The position numbers were made by a program, and so were the translations under genes. Below, in pieces: positions 34,901 through 40,791 of a stretch of 64,000 bases of DNA (its first letter is position 1; the number at the start of each line of letters is the position of its first letter). The notes beneath the pieces were generated by a model. The model had not been told where the DNA came from and did no database searches. It saw only the letters and a program-made list of their open reading frames with translations. Source of the stretch: an uncultured Aquimarina sp. (GTDB lineage Bacteria > Bacteroidota > Bacteroidia > Flavobacteriales > Flavobacteriaceae); contig CANMCO010000002.1 in the NCBI GenBank assembly GCA_947496355.1, forward strand, positions 1-64,000. Reading direction: 5' to 3'.

Positions 34901-36809
34901 TAACGATAGCAAGTCTTTTGATGGGTTTAATGATCGCATTGAACAAACAGCAGACCATGTTCCAGGATTGGCACATCAAGGGCTTACCCATTTAGTAAGT
35001 TATGGCAGTGACCATATTGACATGTATAAAGAGGCACTCATGAAAAGTACAGAGAGATTCTACAACAAACTTGTTGCTGCTGGATTAGATAAAAAAGGTA
35101 AAAAGGATAATATCATATATATAGCAAAAAATAAAGACCCTAATGCTGTATTTATTGATATAAGGTCAAAAGGTGCTGAAGTATTTGGGCAAAGGATGGA
35201 GCGTTGGGCAGGGCAATATAGCAAGAGGCTACAAAAAAGACCCAGTTTTGGTTTTCCGGTATCTAATATAACTTATATTCCTGGTCCAGTTGGGAAACCC
35301 AAAAGGGTTCGTTTTAATCCAGGCCTAGAAAGTACGGAGGAAGTAGATGAATATGCTCATTTTTTTATAGCATACAGGGAATTAGTGGACAAAAATCCGG
35401 GATATGCAGGTTCTTTTTCGATGGAGGCTTATAAGGCTGTAAATCAAAGAATTAATGAATTAAAAGAACAACCACAAAGATTTATAGAATATATAGAAAT
35501 AGATACTCCAATACCCTTAGATGAGTTGTCATCAGATCGGATAGCACAATTGTACACCATGCTCTCTGCTAGAGATGAATTTGGGGTAGTTATTGATCAA
35601 ACGGATCAAGAAGTTGTACAAGAAGCGTTAAAACAAGATTACAAAACAACGCTGTCGCAATACACGATTACTAAAAGGAAAAATGGATATGTTATAGAAC
35701 ATATATCCCAAGATGTAAAGAGTGTAGACAAACCAAGACCTAGTTTTACTGCTGCACCAGAAGATTTTGATAAACCCAAACGGCCAAAACCCAAACAGCC
35801 AAAACCTGAATCAGGCATAAGAAAAAGACAATTTAATACAAAAAATAAGAATAAAGATGGAAGTAATGGGATTGGATTAGTAGAGAGACTAACTAAAATT
35901 TTAGACAATGCGCCTTTAGTAAAAGTGAATAAAAAGGCTGTTGATCCTACTCTAGAAGATTGGGCTGTAATAAATAATGAGAATCTAGGCGAATCAGAAA
36001 CAGAAACGAAAAGTAAAAAAGTGATTAAGGCAAAGCGGGAATATGTAACTCAAGACAATTGGAAAATCATTGAAAATCGAGGAGGAGGAGATTGTTTGTT
36101 TTTGGCGCTTACCCCTAATGGTAAAGATGATAATAAAGCTCAAGAATTACGAACGACAATTGCAGAATACCATAGAGATAATGATGATATTATCAAACCA
36201 GAATTTGTAGCTGCAGAATTATCTAGAATGCTTGCAAGTAGCTCAAATACAAGGTTAAATAACCTTGAAGAATCAGCTAAAGGAAAAGCCAGTATCCCAA
36301 ATGAGGCTTATTCTCTAGTCTTGGCTATTCCTGGTATTTGGGGTGGTAGACCAGAAATCCAGGTCTATTCTAAAATAGAAAAGAAAAGAGTATTTGTCAT
36401 GGAGAACCACGGTTTAATTACTCAATATATCAATGGAGTAGAATCTCAAAAAGATGGACTTCCTGAGGGTGTTTTTAACGACAAGGATACTATCGTACTT
36501 TATAAAACACCAAACCATTGGAGAAGGGTGAGTGGAAGAAAACCTGGTGCTAAAGTATTAACAGAATTAGAGGGTAAATCGTCATTAAAACCGAAATTAA
36601 ACGACTCTACCATGTTGTCAAAATTAAGTAGTAATCAGAAAAATAAGCTTTTGGATCGCCTAAATAATAAAGAACACCGCGTCTCATTTCAACCAGAGGG
36701 TGAGTACAAAAAAGTAATTAAAGCTTTAAGAGAAGAAGACAACAAAAAATTAAGTCAATATACAATAACCAGTAAGGGAGGGGAAGTGTTTGTGATAGAT
36801 AAAATTTAA
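31959..36809 (+). CDS. Giant candidate eCIS effector with OTU-like protease domain
   Basis: 1616 residues. About 1-45 are Ser/Thr/Glu-rich and disordered, as expected for an eCIS loading leader. About 50-680 are unrecognised. About 680-790 is a charged linker with PETRHKEVED / PETKHKEVLD repeats. About 860-1190 contain FTIAIDCTIDYI (Asp927) and RSAQKFDMLG (Lys964), reminiscent of fold-type I PLP enzymes (weak). About 1365-1525 is an OTU-like cysteine protease: GGGDCLFLAL (Cys1379), IPGIWGGRPEIQVYS, and TPNHWRRV (His1520). LSQYTIT tails end both modules. No signal peptide or membrane segment. It is the only gene of this kind behind the eCIS operon, so cargo acting inside a eukaryotic cell is inferred; OTU enzymes cleave ubiquitin. 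An alternative is a non-exported structural or regulatory protein. Confidence 0.75.
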   Translation: MPPGLEPKEKEQSTSTTTSIENVEPGKEGTASSRPASQTERELRNKLKIGHIKKRFFPIPYLTSSKIHWYAWDKENGAFTRLSTKVTKGAKIVSAKKVLFYDDFLWITVLPKGKDKEPQSGYVRRTNLKIKGSIKSVIHRAYVDPYNLIAPYGDAKFQESKSEREYIESNFEWYLNLAILMDAYRSLENTENDTENDKDVEQTRRDIALAALQGFFKTASIRSPKTVGDKPEFKNRATKPQEGTRHKEYMGIQSTPFYDDGGYYRSATNPNLFKDLNDLLKEKMGITKSTVRAVSDPFVMEAIKREFPLIYPETTTKPEQVNTVIESEQSFNESIEVLRTNIKKGCIPNNNFVFDLSKYYESNKENEAAHSPELIINNFLTQTLINTIKEEPDQKNRNLLIVHLYRKIKCLAVTNFEGINVLIEFGINDACTKIDKLYKEDKKDTAPTLDTKVEVNTIDGTLMYSGTRIDPIGAKEAMLKLDSFENILEKRGILPVTFASKPLEENDNNPRDIGERVKARLLSKKLIGEDAASKVNTYTGINDFIGSSIFKEFRALSATENAAPYVKIYSTATTDLIGALQDVSKEGKSIDDIFKEKGITNLLRTLCVLMEAAMEAAIFVADNITLFLNQIDKLHNYLQTILAIVKPYRQDTVFLDSITNALRRPPLQDQLIPTPVEPVEESITTSIPETRHKEVEDIPETKHKEVLDTSKKKKVGANLFAMIKNGAKKLKTRIGKKPVPVPVVPVAIAESVAESKDNKINEKEEPKSIVASPTSIPDDFNPLVHHQASAMHALSSTLSGVEQQKGGDDSDELNVLVLKDNYYEAIGSKGYKGLAQRAEKYNTHTWDGKALDGEGVKSGEKENPKTDKSNKKIGLNKPEKGFDVYVCDFHHNISATREEYDTEDLMDQVSRLYKGGYFADKFTIAIDCTIDYIRSKDVQVFLETHKGLITSGVMNVVLYRSAQKFDMLGLDNYYGGYTITINDSKSFDGFNDRIEQTADHVPGLAHQGLTHLVSYGSDHIDMYKEALMKSTERFYNKLVAAGLDKKGKKDNIIYIAKNKDPNAVFIDIRSKGAEVFGQRMERWAGQYSKRLQKRPSFGFPVSNITYIPGPVGKPKRVRFNPGLESTEEVDEYAHFFIAYRELVDKNPGYAGSFSMEAYKAVNQRINELKEQPQRFIEYIEIDTPIPLDELSSDRIAQLYTMLSARDEFGVVIDQTDQEVVQEALKQDYKTTLSQYTITKRKNGYVIEHISQDVKSVDKPRPSFTAAPEDFDKPKRPKPKQPKPESGIRKRQFNTKNKNKDGSNGIGLVERLTKILDNAPLVKVNKKAVDPTLEDWAVINNENLGESETETKSKKVIKAKREYVTQDNWKIIENRGGGDCLFLALTPNGKDDNKAQELRTTIAEYHRDNDDIIKPEFVAAELSRMLASSSNTRLNNLEESAKGKASIPNEAYSLVLAIPGIWGGRPEIQVYSKIEKKRVFVMENHGLITQYINGVESQKDGLPEGVFNDKDTIVLYKTPNHWRRVSGRKPGAKVLTELEGKSSLKPKLNDSTMLSKLSSNQKNKLLDRLNNKEHRVSFQPEGEYKKVIKALREEDNKKLSQYTITSKGGEVFVIDKI

Positions 36810-36848
36810 AATCTTATGATATATACTTAGAATCCATGTGTTTTCGCA

Positions 36849-36873
36849 CTCTGCAAAGTTTACAACTTTGTAG
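36849..36873 (+). repeat. 25-bp hairpin repeat, downstream copy
   Basis: Copy 2 of the repeat at 31743-31767; here a clean stem CAAAGTT-TAC-AACTTTG (36854-36870). Lies 40 bases after the effector stop. Confidence 0.55.
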
Positions 36874-36908
36874 TATCAATTAATTATATATGTTATCGTA
36901 GAAGGTTT

Positions 36909-37085
36909 TTATTTTTTCTTTAGTTCTGTAATTGCCGTCAAGATACTTTGCTTATCTACATCAAGATTATTGATTACACTTCTGTAAAATGCTTGCTGGT
37001 CTTCAGGATAATCCGAAAGGTAATCTACCCGAACACCAAGATTTTTATAAGAGTTTCTATTAAGAGCTATTATAGGTAAAAACAC
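36909..37085 (-). pseudogene. Remnant or short ORF, C-terminal fragment of unknown gene
   Basis: On the minus strand a frame is open from 37103 down to a TAA at 36909-36911, with no ATG but a GTG at 37083-37085 (58 codons). Codon use looks like real protein: ALNRNSYKNLGVRVDYLSDY then PEDQQAFYRSVINNLDVDKQ and ITELKKK. I recognise no family. It abuts the decayed effector leader on the other strand, so it is probably the surviving 3' end of a gene cut by rearrangement. Confidence 0.4.
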
Positions 37086-37270
37086 AAGAGTCTCAAAATT
37101 TGATTACCCCAAGGGTTTCTAATGAATCCCTTAACAGAGGTACGGCACAATTATTAGATAACCGTACCTCTACTATCGATCAGCGTAAGCTTTAGGAAGC
37201 GATGAATGCTTCTACAGAGAATAGATCGAATCCTATTCAAAGAAAGGTTAACCTGATCGCACAGATATGA
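37079..37270 (+). pseudogene. Broken leader of a DUF4157-type eCIS effector
   Basis: One continuous plus-strand frame reads KTQESQNLITPRVSNESLN, then RGTAQLLDNRTSTIDQRKL, a TAG (37193-37195), EAMNASTENRSNPIQRKV and a TGA at 37268-37270. The phrase DNRxxxxxQRKLQ and SNPIQ(R/K)K are the characteristic N-terminal leader of DUF4157 (metalloprotease-like) proteins that ride with Bacteroidetes eCIS; the TAG falls exactly where CAG (Gln) is expected. The start codon is missing (GTA precedes) and the zinc-binding HExxH domain is gone. A relic of a former cargo gene. Confidence 0.6.
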
Positions 37271-37296
37271 TAGCCCGGAAATGTTTTCCGTGCTAC
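37271..37296 (+). repeat. Hairpin after the decayed effector leader
   Basis: TAGC-CGGAAA and TTTCCG-GCTA form an imperfect stem around a short loop. The head ATAGCCCGG also occurs at 8839-8847 beside another hairpin, so it may belong to a dispersed repeat. Confidence 0.35.
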
Positions 37297-37328
37297 GTAT
37301 GAGTATGCGACAAGAGCAAGAAAACATC

Positions 37329-37368
37329 ATACAACAAAAGACGTTCTGCAGAACGTCTTTTGTTGTAT
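37329..37368. terminator. Perfect 40-bp palindrome, likely bidirectional terminator
   Basis: Both halves are exact complements around CTGCAG (centre 37348/37349), with AAAAGACGTTC arms. A-rich on one side and T-rich on the other, it can terminate both the plus-strand region and the minus-strand gene at 37431-37994. Confidence 0.65.
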
Positions 37369-37430
37369 ATATCCCTCTTATTTCATTATATATTCAAAAG
37401 AGGATATTATGTAATCATAAACTACTATTC

Positions 37431-37994
37431 CTAATTATGAGAAATCATAGTTGCATAAGCATCTTTTGCAGTACCTGTAGTCACAGTTATTGAAGCATCA
37501 CCGTTATCATTAATTCTTAATGTTGCGATGTCCGTTAAAAATCGCACTGTAGCAAGGTCGTCTTTGCCCTGTGAGTCTTTGGTAAATTCAAGATCTTCGG
37601 TCCAATAACTCATAAAAAAGTCAACGATAAGATCTTTATTACCCTCAAAAACTACTTTAGTACTGATCAGTTTTCCTGTAGGTAACTTGTCATAATATAC
37701 CTTGTAAGAGATTCTTCTCTTTTTTAGATTACTAGGGACATTACTTTGGTGTACCCATTGCAAGCAATTCGTTCCGCATGCCATGGATTTGGCTTCCCAC
37801 TTTGTTTTATTCTGAATAAAAGATTGCACCATCTTTGTAATACCATAGTCGTAATCTATCTGGTCACTGGTAGTATTAGTTAGTAACCATTGTTTGTCGT
37901 GCGCAGCAGCTGCCGCAATATCCTCTTGCGAGTAATTTGTTTGGGCAAAAAAAGTAAGAGGAAATAAAAATAAAAGAAGTAAAAGTTTTTTCAT
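37431..37994 (-). CDS. Secreted/periplasmic protein of unknown function
   Basis: 187 residues with a Sec signal peptide (KKLLLLLFLFPLTFFAQ, cleavage after about 18). The mature part has a conserved-looking CGTNCLQWVHQ with two Cys that may form a disulfide, followed by beta-rich sequence (RRISYKVYYDKLPTGKLISTK split, DLATVRFLTDIATLRIND). I recognise no family. Single gene on the minus strand between the effector scar region and the amidase; a candidate -7 box TATTTTTG lies on its strand at 38064-38071. It could be an accessory of the secretion region or unrelated. Confidence 0.75.
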   Translation of the reverse strand: MKKLLLLLFLFPLTFFAQTNYSQEDIAAAAAHDKQWLLTNTTSDQIDYDYGITKMVQSFIQNKTKWEAKSMACGTNCLQWVHQSNVPSNLKKRRISYKVYYDKLPTGKLISTKVVFEGNKDLIVDFFMSYWTEDLEFTKDSQGKDDLATVRFLTDIATLRINDNGDASITVTTGTAKDAYATMISHN

Positions 37995-38210
37995 AAGCCA
38001 TTGATTTATAATTTATTGTACTTAAATTTACGAAATTTTTTAAAATTTTCGTGCTAATAAGTACAAAAATATTCTTGTTTATAGTAGAAAGTGCAAGGTC
38101 AAAGGCTTTTGTAGAGTAATAAAGTTAAGATCTATTGCTTAATTACATACTTTCTTTATCATTTTTAATACTTAATATAGTGCAACAATGCTTTCGGGTT
38201 GATCAAATCC
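37995..38210. other. Divergent intergenic region
   Basis: The 380-base gap between the divergent genes at 37994 and 38375 holds the minus-strand promoter (38064-38071) and, from 38211, the amidase promoter. No ORF or RNA is seen. Confidence 0.4.
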
Positions 38211-38277
38211 TGTCCGAAATTTGATAGGATTTGGCGGTTTTGTGATACTTGTATAGTATCCCTCTTCAGTATTTTTG
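38211..38277 (+). promoter_or_regulatory. Amidase promoter with paired regulator sites
   Basis: TGTCCGAAAT at 38211 and ATTTGGCGG with TGGCG at 38232 (21 bp apart), then TATTTTTG at 38270-38277, exactly 59 bp after the first TGTC: the same geometry as at the eCIS operon. TTG at 38249-38251 gives an 18-base spacing to the -7 box. CAAATCCT (38204-38211) and AGGATTTG (38226-38233) also form a hairpin across the first site. Leader about 92 bases. Confidence 0.6.
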
Positions 38278-38374
38278 TGTCGTCTTCTCGTTTGCAACTA
38301 AATAAACGTAAGTACTGAAGTCATCGACATTTGAAAGGCATGATCATTTACAATATTATTAAATTATACTAATC

Positions 38375-39145
38375 ATGAAAGCAACCAGCATTTCCAATCA
38401 TGAAAAAACATTTTTTGAAACAGGAAGAGACTCAGACGGAAAAGAATTTATGTTATCAGAAATGACAGTACCCATTAAAGGTACTAACGAAGTATTGCCT
38501 TATATAAATTGTAGGCCAAAAAATGGAGATACTTCGTTTTTTTATCAGGAGAAGAACACAAAAACACAAATTGTACTACACTATACAGCTGGTTATATAA
38601 AAGGTGATGTAGCCGCTTTGTCTAGACCCAACAATCACGTATCTACTCCGTTTATTATAGCAAGAAATGGTAAGATCTTAAACTTATGGTCGTCAGCCTA
38701 TTGGTCGTATCATTTAGGTTCTGGGGCAATTGGTGGTAATACCAATGGTAGCAAACGAACCATTGCCATAGAAATGTCTAATATTGGTTTTTTAAAAAGA
38801 ATAGATAACAAATTGGTTACTGTGTATAGCGATACTGATGTGTATTGTGATATAAGAGAAAAACAGTTTTATACCAAGCTAGAGTCTCCTTATCGAGGAG
38901 AATTATACTATGCCAGATTTACAAGACGACAATATCATAGTTTACAGTTGTTACTTCATTACCTCACTGCAGAATACAACATACCAAGAGCCTTTTTGCC
39001 AGAAGACCAGCGGTATATAACCGGGGCAGAAAATGAGTTAGTTAATTTTAAAGGTATCGTGTCTCATGTAAATTACAGATCGTCTGGCAAGTGGGATATA
39101 GGTCCAGCTTTTGATTGGGAAAAAATAACCGAAGACTTTTTATAG
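38375..39145 (+). CDS. N-acetylmuramoyl-L-alanine amidase (Amidase_2 type)
   Basis: 256 residues. Amidase_2/PGRP fold: IVLHYTAGYIKGD (His69), YWSYHLGSGAIGG (His113), RTIAIEMSNIGFL, and GIVSHVNYRSSGKWDIGPAF (His231), giving the zinc ligands and the conserved ending. It cleaves the lactyl-amide bond between MurNAc and the stem peptide. No signal peptide, so it would need a holin-like route or cell death to reach the wall, like a phage endolysin. It shares a promoter architecture with the eCIS operon, so release of particles by lysis is the likely role. Confidence 0.9.
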   Translation: MKATSISNHEKTFFETGRDSDGKEFMLSEMTVPIKGTNEVLPYINCRPKNGDTSFFYQEKNTKTQIVLHYTAGYIKGDVAALSRPNNHVSTPFIIARNGKILNLWSSAYWSYHLGSGAIGGNTNGSKRTIAIEMSNIGFLKRIDNKLVTVYSDTDVYCDIREKQFYTKLESPYRGELYYARFTRRQYHSLQLLLHYLTAEYNIPRAFLPEDQRYITGAENELVNFKGIVSHVNYRSSGKWDIGPAFDWEKITEDFL

Positions 39146-39164
39146 TAGTCTTAGGCCTACATCA

Positions 39165-39231
39165 TGTCGGAAAAATTGCATCATTTGTCGCATTTTTGAT
39201 AGTACAGTAAGCACCTGTAGGCGTAACTTTG
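39165..39231 (+). promoter_or_regulatory. Lipoprotein/membrane operon promoter with paired sites
   Basis: TGTCGGAAAA at 39165 and ATTTGTCGC (TGTCG at 39186) are 21 bp apart, followed by the -7 box TAACTTTG at 39224-39231, 59 bp after the first TGTC. The box is identical to that of the eCIS operon. No -33 TTG at normal distance. Leader about 40 bases. Confidence 0.6.
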
Positions 39232-39276
39232 TTGCTAATATTGGATATATATTAATACAAATAAAAACTATTGCAC

Positions 39277-39948
39277 ATGAAAAAATTCTACAAGTATACA
39301 CTCACGCTTTGTATTTTGGTTTTTATGTGTAGTTGCGCAAGTTATGGGCCAACAGATAATAAACTGTCTATTGTTTTATCAAAAACGCAACAAACTATAA
39401 CTAATCTTCGAGAAAAAATATCTACTACAGAAGATAGTACTCTCATAAAGACATTCAATAAATTAGAAAAAAAGAGTACAGAATTATTTCCTGCTCTGGA
39501 AGTGTGTAATAAAAAATACGCACTTACTCTGGGTTATATGACAACACTACAGGAGGCACAAAAAGCATTGCAACGTTTGGATAAAGATTTTAATACGATA
39601 CCAGACAAAACCTTCATTTTAGAAGCTATATATCTTGATTATGATGCCAAGTTAACATCTATTAATAGTAGTACTGAAAACGATGCCAATACCAAGGTCA
39701 AAGTGACTGTTGATTCTAGTGAGGATAAAGGCTATTTTGTTTTTGGAAAATTGTCCTACGAAAAATCATTAAATATCAAGCGGTTTCGATTTAACAGACC
39801 TACAAATAGTGCTACTCAAGATTTTGTGCCCGGTTATTATCTGTTTTGGTTAGAAAAAGAAGATCGTGTAGGAGAACCAGAGTTACACCTAATCATGAGT
39901 GATGGACAGGAAGAGGAGAAAAAACTAGTTTTAAAAACGCCTAAATAA
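39277..39948 (+). CDS. Lipoprotein of unknown function, eCIS-coregulated
   Basis: 223 residues from the ATG at 39277 (a TTG six bases earlier is less likely). Signal peptide KKFYKYTLTLCILVFMCSC with lipid-attachment Cys20. Residues 30-110 are largely helical/coiled-coil (SKTQQTITNLREKISTTED, FNKLEKKSTELFPALE), then an acidic beta-rich part (KVTVDSSEDKGYFVFGKLSY) that may be a C-terminal beta-sandwich. It shares the eCIS promoter type and is the first gene of a two-gene unit. A role at the outer membrane during particle release, like a spanin, is inferred from context only. Confidence 0.7.
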   Translation: MKKFYKYTLTLCILVFMCSCASYGPTDNKLSIVLSKTQQTITNLREKISTTEDSTLIKTFNKLEKKSTELFPALEVCNKKYALTLGYMTTLQEAQKALQRLDKDFNTIPDKTFILEAIYLDYDAKLTSINSSTENDANTKVKVTVDSSEDKGYFVFGKLSYEKSLNIKRFRFNRPTNSATQDFVPGYYLFWLEKEDRVGEPELHLIMSDGQEEEKKLVLKTPK

Positions 39949-39956
39949 TACCAAAA

Positions 39957-40541
39957 ATGCCTGTTTCGAGATTAAAAGATGTTTGGAAAGAGATTACCCT
40001 GCTTAGTACCTGGATTGCTTCGGTAACAGGTGCTTTCATCATTCCCTTACCTTCTTGGCACGCATCTGACGAAAATACTTCCTTTTTAATGAAATTTGGG
40101 GTGTTCATAGCCACAGTGCTTGCCGGATTCCTGATTTTATACTCACTTAAAAACAAATCGTCCAGAAAATGGATGCGCTTATCTATTGAATTTATTGTAC
40201 TTTTTATAATTGTTTATGCTTGCTATCATTTTGCTAGAGAAGCTAAAACATTACCCTATCTGGATAAAGATATTGTCATTGGTAATGAAATGGTCGATAA
40301 TGATCCCTTTGAAGCGTTTAAAATATCGCATGGATTTTTGCCAGCTCGAAATGAAAAAATGATGGTTATATTAGGTGATCCCGAAAACGCCTGGACCAAA
40401 AAGAGTATTATGTTTAATAGAATACAACTAATGGTGCTTCTATTTTTTTGTTATTTGTTCTCTGCCGGGTTTATCATCTCTTTTTGTAACCTGATTATTT
40501 TATACAAAGAAAAATATACAATCAAATTGGTCAAAAAATAG
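39957..40541 (+). CDS. Polytopic membrane protein of unknown function
   Basis: 194 residues with four hydrophobic segments at about 14-32, 44-62, 73-91 and 155-180, and a roughly 60-residue soluble loop between segments 3 and 4 (YLDKDIVIGNEMVDNDPFEAF and onwards). No family recognised. Eight bases behind the lipoprotein gene, so cotranscribed from the eCIS-type promoter. A small multi-span protein coexpressed with a leaderless amidase is what a holin-like release system would need, but the sequence itself gives no proof. Confidence 0.65.
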   Translation: MPVSRLKDVWKEITLLSTWIASVTGAFIIPLPSWHASDENTSFLMKFGVFIATVLAGFLILYSLKNKSSRKWMRLSIEFIVLFIIVYACYHFAREAKTLPYLDKDIVIGNEMVDNDPFEAFKISHGFLPARNEKMMVILGDPENAWTKKSIMFNRIQLMVLLFFCYLFSAGFIISFCNLIILYKEKYTIKLVKK

Positions 40542-40791
40542 AATGTATACTCTTTATGATAACGATTTCTAGCACGTTCCATCAAGAAATCTATTTTTTA
40601 AAAGTAATCGAAATCGCTAAGATCTATGCCGATTGGATCAGAGAGTACTTACCGTAAAATCACCTAAAGATTAATTTATTTAATGATGTCCAATTTAGAA
40701 AACCCAAATGTGTTATATTAATTATAGCATGAAGTTGTATTTTAGCTAAAATTAAAGTGTCAATATTAATTTTATCTAAAATCCCTCTATT

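Noticed and set aside
37329..37368. CRISPR-like repeat
   Set aside because: The palindrome occurs once; no repeat-spacer array or cas gene is present anywhere in the window.
38278..38282. Another TGTCG as regulator site upstream of the amidase
   Set aside because: It has no partner 21 bp away and overlaps the -7 box end; the TGTCC/TGGCG pair at 38211/38232 fits the shared geometry better.
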